Shown piece by piece: positions 1-8,865 of a stretch of 64,000 nucleotides of DNA (positions are counted from its first letter, which is position 1; every line of letters begins with the position of its first letter). This DNA comes from Nocardia vinacea. Its GTDB lineage: Bacteria; Actinomycetota; Actinomycetes; Mycobacteriales; Mycobacteriaceae. The position numbers and the translations under genes were made by a program. The stretch covers positions 806,001 to 870,000 of the forward strand of contig NZ_CP109149.1 in the NCBI RefSeq assembly GCF_035920345.1, in the 5' to 3' direction. The notes below the pieces were generated by a model that had not been told where the DNA came from, did not search any database, and was given only the letters and a program-made list of their open reading frames with translations.

Positions 1-1617
1 CGCACCACCGCGCGCACTGGCGAGCCGGACATCGCCGCCGTGCGCGCGGGCGATCTGGCGGATCAGCGCGAGGCCGACCCCCCGCCCGCCCGGCACGCCG
101 TGATCGTCGCGAGTGGAGGTGCCCTCGGTGAATAGGGTGTCGATCATTTCGGGTGCGACACCGTCACCGCTGTCCACGACCGCGATGTGCAGCGTCGAAT
201 CCTCCTGCACCAGTTCGACTTCCACCTGTTTGGTGGGATCGGCGGCGATGCGCGCCGCCTCGATGGCGTTGTCGAGCAGATTGCCGAGCACGGTCGTGAC
301 ATCGACGGGTTCGGCGAGATTGCCGTCCACCCAGGTATTCGGACCGAGTACGAGTTCGACGCCGCTCTCGCGCGAATGCGCCGCCTTGGCTGCGAGGAAG
401 GCCTGCAGATACGCGTCGTGGATCGCGTCGATGCCGGGCGTCGCCGCACCGAGCGGGCCCGCACCGATCAGCTCATCGATGACATGTGACGCCTCGTCCG
501 TGCGCCCGCCGTGCAGCAGTCCGCTGAGCAGGTGCATCTTGTTGGAGAACTCGTGGCGCTGGGCGCGCAGCACGGTACTCATCGATTGCACCGCGTCGAG
601 TTGGCGGGTCAATGCCTCCACATCGGTGCGATCGCGCACGGTGAGCACGGCACCGAGGTTGCGCCCATCGCGGGTGACCGGTCGGGCCGCGACCACCACG
701 ATATGCGAGCCGATGGTGGCGGGCGTCGGCTGTTCGTCGAGCGCACGGAAGACCTCCAGCACCCGTGGCGTCAAACCGATCTCGTCGACCGGACTGCCGA
801 TCTCGGCGCTGATACCGAGCAGCCGTCGCGCCTCGTCATTGACAAACGTTGTGCGCCAAGCGGAATCGGCGGCGAGCACACCGCGGCCGATGCCGTGCAG
901 CACCGCCGCCTGACCTTGGACGAGTTCGGCAAGTTCGGCGGGTTCGAGTCCGAGCGTCAACCCGCGCCATCGCCACGCCAGCAATGCCGAACCCGCGACG
1001 CCGATCAGTAGCGCAGCGGCGATGAACAGCGCCGCGGTGCGCAGATCGGAGAGCAACTGCCCGCGAACCGCGGTGGTCGAGATACCAACGCTCACCGCAC
1101 CGACAATGCGATCCGAACCAGCTTCCACCACAGGAACTTTCGCGCGCACCGAAGGCCCGAGCGTACCGCGCTCCTTAACGATCACCTCTCGGCCCGCCAG
1201 TGCCTCCGACGGATCCGTGCTCACATGTTCGGTCAGTCGCGCCTCGTCCGGATGTGCCAACCGGATTCCGGCATCGTCGGTGATCACCACGAACAGCGCG
1301 CCCGTGCGCTGCGTTGTATCAATGGCTATCCGCTCCAGCGGTCCCGCGGTGAGCTCGGGCCGCAACTCGGGTGTCACCGTGCCGGGCGCGTATCGGGCGA
1401 CCTCTTCACGTACCACCGGTTCGGCCGCGATGCTGCGCGCGATGGCCAGCGCACGCTGCCCGTACTGGTCGTTGAGGCGTTGGCCGCTGACGTAGCCGAA
1501 TACCGCGAAGGCGGCGCCGAGGGTCACCGAGACGATCACGATCTGCAGCAGCAGCACCTGGGTGCGCAACCGGAAGTGTCCGGTCGTGCGCCGTCGTGCT
1601 CTGCCGTCCTTGGCCAT
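1..1617 (-). CDS. CitA/DcuS-type sensor histidine kinase (C-terminus cut by window edge)
   Basis: Membrane sensor kinase of the citrate/C4-dicarboxylate family, 539 residues visible. It begins at ATG 1617 with a basic N-terminus (MAKDGRARRR) and a membrane segment at about residues 20-42. An extracytoplasmic sensor region follows (about 45-190), then a second membrane segment (about 193-215), a PAS-like domain (about 235-330) and a kinase core. The phospho-acceptor is probably His355 in RHEFSNKMH, and an N-box GNLLDNAIEAAR lies downstream. The ATPase G-box GGRGVGLAL is present close to the window edge, so only the extreme C-terminus is missing. The gene is divergent from the ABC importer at 1764, which is the likely target of its response regulator; that regulator would lie off the left edge. 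The ligand cannot be read from the sequence. Confidence 0.93.
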   Translation of the reverse strand, partial: MAKDGRARRRTTGHFRLRTQVLLLQIVIVSVTLGAAFAVFGYVSGQRLNDQYGQRALAIARSIAAEPVVREEVARYAPGTVTPELRPELTAGPLERIAIDTTQRTGALFVVITDDAGIRLAHPDEARLTEHVSTDPSEALAGREVIVKERGTLGPSVRAKVPVVEAGSDRIVGAVSVGISTTAVRGQLLSDLRTAALFIAAALLIGVAGSALLAWRWRGLTLGLEPAELAELVQGQAAVLHGIGRGVLAADSAWRTTFVNDEARRLLGISAEIGSPVDEIGLTPRVLEVFRALDEQPTPATIGSHIVVVAARPVTRDGRNLGAVLTVRDRTDVEALTRQLDAVQSMSTVLRAQRHEFSNKMHLLSGLLHGGRTDEASHVIDELIGAGPLGAATPGIDAIHDAYLQAFLAAKAAHSRESGVELVLGPNTWVDGNLAEPVDVTTVLGNLLDNAIEAARIAADPTKQVEVELVQEDSTLHIAVVDSGDGVAPEMIDTLFTEGTSTRDDHGVPGGRGVGLALIRQIARAHGGDVRLASARGGA

Positions 1618-1655
1618 TTCCGCAGCATAAACCACGCAGACGGGCGTGAGCAGAA

Positions 1656-1698
1656 TGCGCACAACCTTCGAATCGGTCGTTTGCGCCGGTTGTGCGCA
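1656..1698. promoter_or_regulatory. 11-bp perfect inverted repeat between kinase and ABC operon
   Basis: TGCGCACAACC at 1656-1666 is repeated inverted as GGTTGTGCGCA at 1688-1698 with a 21-base spacer. It lies in the 146-base divergent gap. The arm centres are about 32 bp apart, roughly three helical turns, which suits a dimer or tetramer of a response regulator. This is a candidate operator for the adjacent two-component system; binding is inferred. Confidence 0.5.
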
Positions 1699-1763
1699 CA
1701 AGCCTCGAAGTGTGACCCGGCCCACGTAGGTTCGCTCTACCTGATCCGCTAGGAGCAAGAAAA

Positions 1764-2570
1764 ATGACCGAACCACTTATCGAGCTGCGGAGCGCGACGA
1801 AGCGCTTCCCCGGCACCGGCGGCGGAATCCATACCGCCGTTCGCAATCTCGATCTCGCGGTGCAACCCGGCGAATTCGTCGCCGTGGTCGGCCCGACGGG
1901 TTGCGGAAAGTCGACGACGCTGTCGTTGGTGTCCGGGCTGGAACCGGCCTCGGCCGGGCGGACGCTGGTGCGCGGCAAGGATGTCCACGGCATCCCGGAC
2001 GGCATCGGCTACATGTTCCAGCAGGACGCGGTGCTGCCGTGGAAGAGCGTGATCGATAACGTCGCCCTCGGCCCGCGCCTGCGTGGCAAGTCCAAGGCCG
2101 AAGCGCGCGAACAGGCCCGCGGCTGGGTGCGCAAGGTCGGTCTCGCCGGATTCGAGAGCTACTATCCGCATCAGCTCTCCGGCGGTATGCGCAAGCGCGT
2201 CGCGCTCGCGCAGACATTGGTCAACGATCCCGAGATCCTGTTGATGGACGAGCCGTTCAGCGCGCTGGACGTGCAGACCAGGCAGCTGATGCAGGACGAA
2301 CTGCTGCGCGTGTGGGCGGGTACCGGCGCGGCCGTCATCTTCGTGACCCACGATCTGGAAGAGGCCATCGTCCTCGCCGACCGGGTCGTCGTCATGACCG
2401 CCAGCCCGGCCACGGTCTGCGGCAACTTCCCGGTCTCGCTGGAACGTCCGCGCGATGTCGAAGAGGTCCGGCTCACCAACGAATTCCGGGACATCTACAG
2501 GGAAATTTGGGAAACGCTGCGCGATCAGGTCGAGGCAGCCCGAGGCAAGGGAGCCTCCCGTGTCGCATAA
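1764..2570 (+). CDS. ABC transporter ATP-binding protein (SsuB/TauB type)
   Basis: Cytoplasmic ATPase of a nitrate/sulfonate/taurine-type importer, 268 residues, normal length for the family. Walker A is GPTGCGKST (43-51). The Q-loop is MFQQDAVLPW, the signature LSGGMRKRVALAQ, Walker B ILLMDEPFSALD and the switch histidine is in FVTHDLEEA. It is the first gene of a three-gene operon and overlaps the permease by 11 bases (2560-2570). An SD-like AGGAG lies just before ATG 1764. The substrate is unknown: this ATPase class serves sulfonates, taurine, nitrate and pyrimidine precursors. Confidence 0.93.
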   Translation: MTEPLIELRSATKRFPGTGGGIHTAVRNLDLAVQPGEFVAVVGPTGCGKSTTLSLVSGLEPASAGRTLVRGKDVHGIPDGIGYMFQQDAVLPWKSVIDNVALGPRLRGKSKAEAREQARGWVRKVGLAGFESYYPHQLSGGMRKRVALAQTLVNDPEILLMDEPFSALDVQTRQLMQDELLRVWAGTGAAVIFVTHDLEEAIVLADRVVVMTASPATVCGNFPVSLERPRDVEEVRLTNEFRDIYREIWETLRDQVEAARGKGASRVA

Positions 2571-3447
2571 CGTGCTCGAAGATGTGGCGAAGTCCTCGCC
2601 CGAGGTCGAAATCGAAACCGAGGAGCAGATTCTCGCGCGCGTGCGGACCAACCTCCGGCGCAACCGACTGCGCACCTGGGGTCTGCGGATCGCACTGATC
2701 GCCGTGTGGCTGGGCGCCTGGGAGCTCACCGCCACGCTGTGGATCGACCCGTTCTTCTATTCCAAGCCCTCGCTGATCTGGGACCGCCTGGTCGAATGGT
2801 TCACCGAAGGAACGCAATTCGGCTCGATCTGGCTGCAGATGTACACCACCGTGCAGGAAGCGGTGCTCGGCTTCGTCATCGGCGCGGTGGCCGGTGTCGT
2901 ACTCGGCACGCTGCTCGGCCGCAGCCGGTACTGGGCCGAGGTGCTCGCGCCGTTCATCAAGGCGCTCAACGCCGTTCCACGTATCGTGCTGGCGTCGCTG
3001 TTCATCATCTGGTTCGGTCTCGGGCTCAGCTCGAAGGTCGCGACGGTCGTGGTGCTGGTGTTCTTCGCCGTATTCTTCAACGCCTTCACCGGTGCGCGTG
3101 AGGTCGACGGCAATGTCATCAATAACGCCCGCATCCTCGGTGCGAGCAAGCGTCAGGTACTGAGCTCGATCGTGTTGCCCAGCGCGACCACCTGGATCTT
3201 GTCCAGCCTGCACACCGCCTTCGGTTTCGCGCTGATCGGTGCGGTCGTCGGTGAATACGCCGGGGCCAGTAAGGGTTTGGGTCTGCTGATCAGCAACGCC
3301 CAGGGCACCTTCGATTCGGCCGGTATCTACGCGGGCATGATCATCATCACCGTCATCGCGTTGCTGGCCGAATGGGCGATCGGTGCGGCGGAGGGCCGAT
3401 TGCTGAAATGGCGTCCGTCGCAGGCGACTTCGAACCACGGGATCTGA
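2560..3447 (+). CDS. ABC transporter permease (SsuC/TauC type)
   Basis: Integral membrane permease, 295 residues from GTG 2560. That start is preferred because AAGGGAG lies 6-7 bases upstream and it overlaps the ATPase stop; the frame is open further upstream but only antisense-like sequence would be added. A hydrophilic N-terminus is followed by a first membrane helix (LIAVWLGAWEL) and five or so further helices. The EAA-type coupling loop is visible as NARILGASKRQVLSSIVLP. The preceding ATPase and following lipoprotein complete the importer. Confidence 0.93.
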   Translation: MSHNVLEDVAKSSPEVEIETEEQILARVRTNLRRNRLRTWGLRIALIAVWLGAWELTATLWIDPFFYSKPSLIWDRLVEWFTEGTQFGSIWLQMYTTVQEAVLGFVIGAVAGVVLGTLLGRSRYWAEVLAPFIKALNAVPRIVLASLFIIWFGLGLSSKVATVVVLVFFAVFFNAFTGAREVDGNVINNARILGASKRQVLSSIVLPSATTWILSSLHTAFGFALIGAVVGEYAGASKGLGLLISNAQGTFDSAGIYAGMIIITVIALLAEWAIGAAEGRLLKWRPSQATSNHGI

Positions 3448-3449
3448 TC

Positions 3450-4502
3450 ATGCGGTACGTCAAACATCTGACGATCATTGTCGGGGTCATCGCGGCGCTG
3501 CTGCTGGCGACCGGTTGCCGGGACTCCCGAACCATTCCGATGGCCAACGGCCGGCCCCAGATCACCATTATGGTCGGCGGTTTGGAAAAGGTGATCTACC
3601 TGCCCGCCATGCTCACCGAGAAGCTCGGCTTTTTCGAGAAGAACGATATCGACGTCAAACTGCTCGGCGAGCAGTCCGGCGCGAGTGCCGAAACCGCGCT
3701 GCTGACCGGCGATGTGCAGGCCGTGGTGGGCTTCTACGACCACACCATCGACCTGCAGGCCAAGGAACAGTGCCTGACCTCGGTGGTCCAATTCGCCGAT
3801 GTGCCGGGCGAAGTGGAGCTCGTCTCCAAGGCGGATGCGGCGGGAATCAATTCGCTGGCGGATCTGCGCGGCAAGAACCTCGGTGTGACCTCGCTCGGCT
3901 CCTCGACCGACTTCCTCACCCAGGCGCTCACCGGGCAGTCGGGTATGACCACCGCCGACTACACGCGCGTGAAAGTCGGTGCGGGACAGACCTTTATCGC
4001 GGGTATGAACCACAACGGCATCGATGCGGGCATGACCACCGACCCGACGGTCGCCACCATGGTGAACTCCGGTGATGCGAAGATCCTGGTGGATATGCGC
4101 ACCGAGGAAGGTACCCGCGCCGCATTGGGCGGGCTGTATCCGGCATCGTCGCTCTACATGCGCTGCGACACCGTCGACGCGCATCCGGATGTCGTGCAGA
4201 AGATCGCGACCGCCTTCGTGCAGACGCTGCAGTGGATCAAGACGCACACCGCCGAGGAGATCGCCGCCAAGATGCCCTCGCAATACGCGAGCGCGGGCCG
4301 GGATCTCTACGTCCAGTCCATCCGCGACTCGATCGGCATGTTCAACGGCACCGGCCTGATGAAATCCGAAGGCGCCGAAAATGTGCTGAACGTGCTCGGC
4401 AAATACTCGAAGAACGTTGCGCCCATGCGGGACCGCATCGATCTCTCGAAGACCTACACGACCCAGTTCGTGCAGGAGGCGCTGCGCGCGAATCAGCAGT
4501 AG
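3450..4502 (+). CDS. ABC transporter substrate-binding lipoprotein (NMT1/THI5-like)
   Basis: Solute-binding lipoprotein of the importer, 350 residues. The start at ATG 3450 sits 2 bases after the permease stop and gives a short basic N-terminus, a hydrophobic stretch and the lipobox LATGC, so Cys is expected to be lipidated on the outer face of the membrane. The body matches the NMT1/SsuA class: VGGLEKVIYLPAMLTEKLGFF is typical of the first lobe, and SLADLRGKNLGVTSLGSS of the hinge side. An upstream in-frame ATG at 3372 would put the lipobox too far inside. The ligand is not predictable; family members bind sulfonates, nitrate, thiamine precursors or aromatic acids. Confidence 0.92.
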   Translation: MRYVKHLTIIVGVIAALLLATGCRDSRTIPMANGRPQITIMVGGLEKVIYLPAMLTEKLGFFEKNDIDVKLLGEQSGASAETALLTGDVQAVVGFYDHTIDLQAKEQCLTSVVQFADVPGEVELVSKADAAGINSLADLRGKNLGVTSLGSSTDFLTQALTGQSGMTTADYTRVKVGAGQTFIAGMNHNGIDAGMTTDPTVATMVNSGDAKILVDMRTEEGTRAALGGLYPASSLYMRCDTVDAHPDVVQKIATAFVQTLQWIKTHTAEEIAAKMPSQYASAGRDLYVQSIRDSIGMFNGTGLMKSEGAENVLNVLGKYSKNVAPMRDRIDLSKTYTTQFVQEALRANQQ

Positions 4503-4510
4503 CGACACCA

Positions 4511-4557
4511 CGGAATCCCATGGCGACCGGCGAACATCCGGGCGCCATGGGATTCCG
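4511..4557. terminator. Bidirectional terminator hairpin (15-bp perfect stem)
   Basis: CGGAATCCCATGGCG (4511-4525) pairs perfectly with CGCCATGGGATTCCG (4543-4557) across a 17-base loop. It lies between the converging ABC operon (stop 4502) and siderophore-interacting gene (stop 4563), as expected of a shared terminator. There is no U-tract, which is common in actinobacteria. Confidence 0.85.
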
Positions 4558-4562
4558 GCCGT

Positions 4563-5327
4563 TCACCTGGTCGGCGCATCCTCGGTGTCCTGGGCCTTGA
4601 ATTCGGCCTTCCATTCGCGGAAGCCCTCCTCGGTGCGGCCGCGCCGCCAATAGCCGGAGATCGAGTTCGCCCATTCGGCGGAGACGCCACGTTCACGGCG
4701 GACGTAGCGGCGCAGGTCCTGCATGACGGCGCGGGCCTCGCCGTGGATGAACACCTGCACCTGGCCCTCGCGCCACGTCGCCGCGCGTACAGCTTCGGCC
4801 AGCGCATCGCCGGGCTCGCGTGAGCCGCGATACAGCCAGGTCAGCTCGATGCCGGTCGGCTTGTCCAGCTTCAGTTCGTCATCGGGTCCGGCGACCTCGA
4901 CGAAGGCCTGTCCGACCGCGTCGGCGGACATACCCTCCAGCGCGGCCGCGATCGCGGGCAGTGCTGCCTCGTCGCCCGCCAGCAGGTGCCAGTCGGCATC
5001 GGCACGCGGCGCATAGGCTCCGCCCGGTCCGAAGCAGTCGATGGTGTCGCCTGGCTGCACCGAAGCGGCCCACGGACCGGCAATGCCCTCGTCGCCGTGG
5101 TAGACGAAGTCCACGGCCAGCTCACGGGCCTCCGGATCGACCGAGCGCACAGTGTAGGTGCGCAACACATCGATACCGTCGTGCGGGTAAATGAACTTCA
5201 CATACGAGTCGGTGAACTCGCTCGGCCGAAACGCGGCGAATCCGGGTCCGCCGAAATACACCCGGATCAGATGCGGGGTCAGCCGCTCGGTGCGCTGCAC
5301 CGTCAGGGTGGTGCGGGGTCGTGCCAA
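4563..5327 (-). CDS. Siderophore-interacting protein (flavin ferric-siderophore reductase, ViuB/SIP family)
   Basis: Cytoplasmic FAD enzyme that reduces imported ferric siderophore. It has an N-terminal FAD-binding domain with the Arg-x-Tyr-x flavin motif (VLRTYTVRSVD) and a C-terminal SIP domain beginning near HLLAGDEAALPAIAAALE. About 254 residues, family length. The start is taken as TTG 5327 because GGAGG lies 5 bases upstream. A GTG at 5339 in the same frame adds four residues but has no SD. A candidate IdeR/DtxR box sits 23 bases upstream, consistent with iron repression. Divergent neighbour: nitroreductase. Confidence 0.9.
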   Translation of the reverse strand: MARPRTTLTVQRTERLTPHLIRVYFGGPGFAAFRPSEFTDSYVKFIYPHDGIDVLRTYTVRSVDPEARELAVDFVYHGDEGIAGPWAASVQPGDTIDCFGPGGAYAPRADADWHLLAGDEAALPAIAAALEGMSADAVGQAFVEVAGPDDELKLDKPTGIELTWLYRGSREPGDALAEAVRAATWREGQVQVFIHGEARAVMQDLRRYVRRERGVSAEWANSISGYWRRGRTEEGFREWKAEFKAQDTEDAPTR

Positions 5328-5349
5328 GGTAACCTCCACTAATTGCTAA

Positions 5350-5368
5350 TTAGGCTTGCCTTACCAAC
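5350..5368 (-). promoter_or_regulatory. Candidate IdeR/DtxR iron box
   Basis: TTAGGCTTGCCTTACCAAC resembles the 19-bp IdeR/DtxR consensus TTAGGTTAGGCTAACCTAA at about 13 positions, including the TTAGG and ACC ends. It is placed immediately upstream of the siderophore-interacting gene, whose family is classically iron repressed. Confidence 0.6.
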
Positions 5369-5438
5369 CGTACCCGGTTCGGTTCATGCTGAGGGTTACC
5401 GCAGACGGGCGCGCCGTAGATGTCACAGGATGATCGGC

Positions 5439-6266
5439 ATGACGCAGACCGTGCCGAGCCCCGCCCACGCCGTCCAGCAGCGCTATCGGGATCCCGATCC
5501 GACCGAGCCCGCCGAGTGGAATCCGGTGCTGCAGGTGCTGCATGAGCACCGTTCGGTGCGCCGCTACCTCGCCGATCCGGTCTCCGACGACACCCTGCGG
5601 TTGCTCATCTCGGCGGCCCAATCCGCGCCGACCTCCTCCAATCTGCAGGTGTGGAGCGTCATCGCGGTCCGCGATCCGGCGCGCAAGGCCCGCCTGGCCG
5701 CGCTGGCCGGCGGGCAGGCACATATCGAACAGGCGCCGGTGCTGCTGGTGTTCACCGCCGATTTCGCCCGGCTGCGCCAACTGGCCGAGGACCACGAAGC
5801 GCCACTGGCCGGTGCCGACTACCTCGAATCGAGCTATGTCGGTTTCATCGATGCCGCCCTGGCCGCGCAGAACGCGGTCGTCGCCGCGGAATCCCTCGGC
5901 CTCGGCACCGTCTACATCGGTGCGATCCGCAACAACCCGGAACAGGTTGCGGCGGAACTGAAACTGCCCGAACAGGTCTTCGCGGTCTTCGGACTCGTTG
6001 TCGGACATCCGGATCCGAGCGAGGACGCCCGCGTCAAACCGCGCCTCCCGCAACCGGCGGTCCTCCACCACGAAACCTACGACCTGCCCACCCAACGCAC
6101 CCACGTCGCGGCCTACGAAGACCGCATCGCCGAGTTCTACGCCGAACAGCGACTCTCGCACTCCTGGACCGAGCGCGTCCTGGCCCGCCTCGCCTCCGCC
6201 GCCAGCCTCAACGGCCGCCACCGGCTCCGCGAGTCCCTGGCGAATCACGGCTTCCGCCTGCACTGA
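5439..6266 (+). CDS. Nitroreductase-family NADPH-dependent flavin oxidoreductase (NfsA/FRP-like)
   Basis: FMN oxidoreductase of 275 residues; homologues reduce nitroaromatics, quinones or flavin. The N-terminal FMN-binding signature HRSVRRYLADPV is followed by AAQSAPTSSNLQVWS. Mid-domain AAESLGLGTVYIGAIRNNPE and a C-terminal VVGHPD block are typical of the NfsA/FRP subgroup. ATG 5439 is preferred since AGGA ends 8 bases before it; ATG 5430 (adding MIG) is possible. It is divergent from the siderophore-interacting gene and shares its upstream region, so iron-linked co-regulation and supply of reduced flavin are conceivable but inferred. Confidence 0.88.
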   Translation: MTQTVPSPAHAVQQRYRDPDPTEPAEWNPVLQVLHEHRSVRRYLADPVSDDTLRLLISAAQSAPTSSNLQVWSVIAVRDPARKARLAALAGGQAHIEQAPVLLVFTADFARLRQLAEDHEAPLAGADYLESSYVGFIDAALAAQNAVVAAESLGLGTVYIGAIRNNPEQVAAELKLPEQVFAVFGLVVGHPDPSEDARVKPRLPQPAVLHHETYDLPTQRTHVAAYEDRIAEFYAEQRLSHSWTERVLARLASAASLNGRHRLRESLANHGFRLH

Positions 6267-6363
6267 TCGCGGTGTGGTTCGGGTCGCCCGGCGCTCCGGT
6301 GGTGCGGCCGGTAGCGTGACGGGCTGATCGATCTCGAGCTCCAGGGGAAGGACCGCACGATCC

Positions 6364-7794
6364 ATGACAGCCTCTGACCGTCAGCTACAAGCTGATTCGG
6401 CGCCCACTGACCCGGCCGTATCCGGTGAAGAGGGGTACTCCCGGGGGCTGAGCCCGCGGACCATTCAGATGATCGCGATCGGTGGTGCGATCGGCACGGG
6501 TCTTTTCTATGGTGCGGGCGGTGCGATCGAGCAGGCGGGGCCGGGGCTGATCCTGGCCTATCTCGCGGCGGGTCTGGCGATCTTCGTGATCATGCGGGCG
6601 CTGGGGGAGTTACTGACCTACCGGCCGATCTCGGGCAGCTTCGCCGAGTACGCGCACGAATTCCTCGGGCGCTTCGCGGGATTCGTCACCGGGTGGTCGT
6701 ACTGGGCGGTGTGGGTGGCCACTTGTATGGCCGAGATCACTGTCGCCGGGAAGTATGTGCAGTACTGGTTCGATATCGCGCCGTGGCTGACCGCGCTGGT
6801 GGTGTTGGCGGTCATGTTCTGCGCCAACCTGATCTCGGTGCGGCTGTTCGGTGAGGGCGAATTCTGGTTCTCCGCCATCAAGGTCACCGCGATCGTCGCG
6901 ATGATCCTCATCGGCATCGGAGTGCTGACGATCGGCTTCGGCCATGCCGCCAACCCGACGGTCACCAATCTGTGGGCCGATGGCGGTATGTTCCCGAACG
7001 GTTTCGGACAGTCGCTGCTGGTGCTGCAGATCGTGCTGTTCGCCTACGTCGGCGTCGAACTGGTCGGTGTGACCGCGGGCGAGGCGCGGGATCCGCGCAC
7101 GACGCTGCGCAAGGCGATCAACACCCTGCCGTTCCGCATCGGCCTGTTCTATGTGGGCGCGCTCGTGGTGATCATGTCGGTGGCCAGCTGGCGTAACTTC
7201 CACGCGGGTAACAGCCCGTTTGTCGAGGTGTTCCAGCAGATCGGCATTCCAGGTGCCGCGGGAATCATCAATTTCGTGCTGCTCACCGCGGCGCTGTCGT
7301 CGTGCAATTCGGGCATCTACTCCACCGGCCGCATGCTGCGCACCCTGTCGCTGCACGGGGAAGCGCCCGCGGGGCTGAACAAGCTCAGTTCGCGCGCGGT
7401 GCCGTATGTCGGCATCATCGCTTCGGCGGCCGCGATGGTCATCGGGGTGATCGTCAATGTGATCTCGCCGGACAAGGCGTTCAACTACATCACCTCGGTC
7501 AGCACCATCGGCATCATCTTCGTCTGGGGCGTAATCTTGGTGTGTCACTTGATCTATCGCGCCAAGGTCGGCCGTGGTGAACTGCCCGCCAGCGATTACC
7601 GCCTGCCCGGCGCGCCGATTACCACCTGGCTGGCGCTGGCCTTCCTCGGTTTGGTTGTCGTCCTGCTGTTCTGGACCGACAGCGGGCGCACCGCGATTAT
7701 CGTCGGAGCGGTCTGGGGTGTGCTGGTCTGCGGCGGCTATCTGGCGATGACCAAGCTCGGCAAGGGCGGCGCGGTAACCGAACCGGTGGCATAG
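6364..7794 (+). CDS. Amino acid permease (APC superfamily, GABA/aromatic permease-like)
   Basis: Twelve-helix cytoplasmic-membrane amino acid transporter, 476 residues, standard length. The N-terminal hallmark LSPRTIQMIAIGGAIGTGL, with a GAIGTGLFYG substrate-binding break in helix 1, is characteristic of the AAT family (GABA, proline, lysine and aromatic permeases). An FAYVGVELVGVTAGEARDP block and the later SSCNSGIYSTGRML block are also typical. Substrate within the family is not determinable. The next gene begins 23 bases downstream behind GGAGG, so they may be co-transcribed. Confidence 0.92.
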   Translation: MTASDRQLQADSAPTDPAVSGEEGYSRGLSPRTIQMIAIGGAIGTGLFYGAGGAIEQAGPGLILAYLAAGLAIFVIMRALGELLTYRPISGSFAEYAHEFLGRFAGFVTGWSYWAVWVATCMAEITVAGKYVQYWFDIAPWLTALVVLAVMFCANLISVRLFGEGEFWFSAIKVTAIVAMILIGIGVLTIGFGHAANPTVTNLWADGGMFPNGFGQSLLVLQIVLFAYVGVELVGVTAGEARDPRTTLRKAINTLPFRIGLFYVGALVVIMSVASWRNFHAGNSPFVEVFQQIGIPGAAGIINFVLLTAALSSCNSGIYSTGRMLRTLSLHGEAPAGLNKLSSRAVPYVGIIASAAAMVIGVIVNVISPDKAFNYITSVSTIGIIFVWGVILVCHLIYRAKVGRGELPASDYRLPGAPITTWLALAFLGLVVVLLFWTDSGRTAIIVGAVWGVLVCGGYLAMTKLGKGGAVTEPVA

Positions 7795-7817
7795 GGGACG
7801 GCGGCCTGAGGAGGCAC

Positions 7818-8840
7818 ATGGTCACGATCATCGGCGGTGGTATCGCGGGCACTGTGCTCGCCGGCGCCCTTGCGCGCGAGGGACTTCCGGCCATCGTGTA
7901 CGAACGGCGGCCCAGCGTCGACGCCGGTGCGTTTCTCACCCTCGACAGCCGGGCGCATGCGGCGCTGGGCGAACTCGGGATCGGCCGCGACGACCTATCC
8001 GCCGCCTCGTGTGAGGTGCGCGCGCTCGGCTTGCATGACCTCACCGGGTATCGCGCTCAGCCCTGTGACGGTCGGCGGCTCTACCTCCGCCCGGATCTGC
8101 TACGAGTGCTCACCGACTTCGCCCACGCCACGGCTGCGGAGTTCCACTACGACCGTCCGGTGACCGATCTGGAAATCGAGAGCGGAACCCTAAGTCTCGC
8201 AAGCGAATCAGTGACACCGGACGGGCCGGTGATCGCCGCGGACGGTATCGACTCGCTCGTGCGCGCCCGCCTGGAACCCGACCGGCCCGCTGTTTATGCC
8301 GGTCAGGTCGTCGTCTATGGGGTCACCACGACCCCGATCACCCTGCCCACCGAAGAATCGGTACTGCACTTCCATCGCACCGGCAATGCCCGGCCGACCG
8401 ACACCTTCGGGCACCTGTGGAACGACGAGACGGCGGTGTGGTTCGCCAGAATCCGCCGCCCGCCGATCCCGGTGGCGGACAACGGTTTCCAGCCCGTCGA
8501 GGCCTGGGCGGAGCAGATCCATGCCGCGCTGCCGGCCATCCCGGGACTGATCGACTCGCTACTCTCGATCACCGAGACGGTGCACGTCAGCAATGCTCGC
8601 AATGTGCCGTTGACCAATCCCCGCCCGCCCCGAGACGATGTAATCCTTTGTGGCGACGCCGATCATGCCATCAGTCCCGCCGCGGGCGTCGGCGCTCGCG
8701 ATGCGATCGAAGACGCCGCCGCCCTCTACCGTGCCGTCCTCGCGAAGACCTCGATAGCCGAGACCATGGCGAACCGCCGCCGCCAGATCCTCATCGAGCG
8801 AGCGGAGGTCGCCGAAGCCTTCCGGCGGGGGCGCTTCTGA
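7818..8840 (+). CDS. FAD-dependent monooxygenase (PHBH family)
   Basis: Aromatic-hydroxylase-type flavoprotein, 340 residues. The Rossmann FAD motif is TIIGGGIAGTVLAGALAREG at the extreme N-terminus, followed by an ERR dinucleotide contact. The second FAD motif is VILCGDADHAISPAAGVGA, a GD-x-x-H-x variant usual for the class. The C-terminus ends soon after, as in short monooxygenases. GAGGAGG lies 8 bases before ATG 7818. The gene is in line with the permease and the methyltransferase, but a common pathway is not evident. Confidence 0.85.
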   Translation: MVTIIGGGIAGTVLAGALAREGLPAIVYERRPSVDAGAFLTLDSRAHAALGELGIGRDDLSAASCEVRALGLHDLTGYRAQPCDGRRLYLRPDLLRVLTDFAHATAAEFHYDRPVTDLEIESGTLSLASESVTPDGPVIAADGIDSLVRARLEPDRPAVYAGQVVVYGVTTTPITLPTEESVLHFHRTGNARPTDTFGHLWNDETAVWFARIRRPPIPVADNGFQPVEAWAEQIHAALPAIPGLIDSLLSITETVHVSNARNVPLTNPRPPRDDVILCGDADHAISPAAGVGARDAIEDAAALYRAVLAKTSIAETMANRRRQILIERAEVAEAFRRGRF

Positions 8841-8865
8841 TATCTGCCCGTGCGAGACTGGCTGG

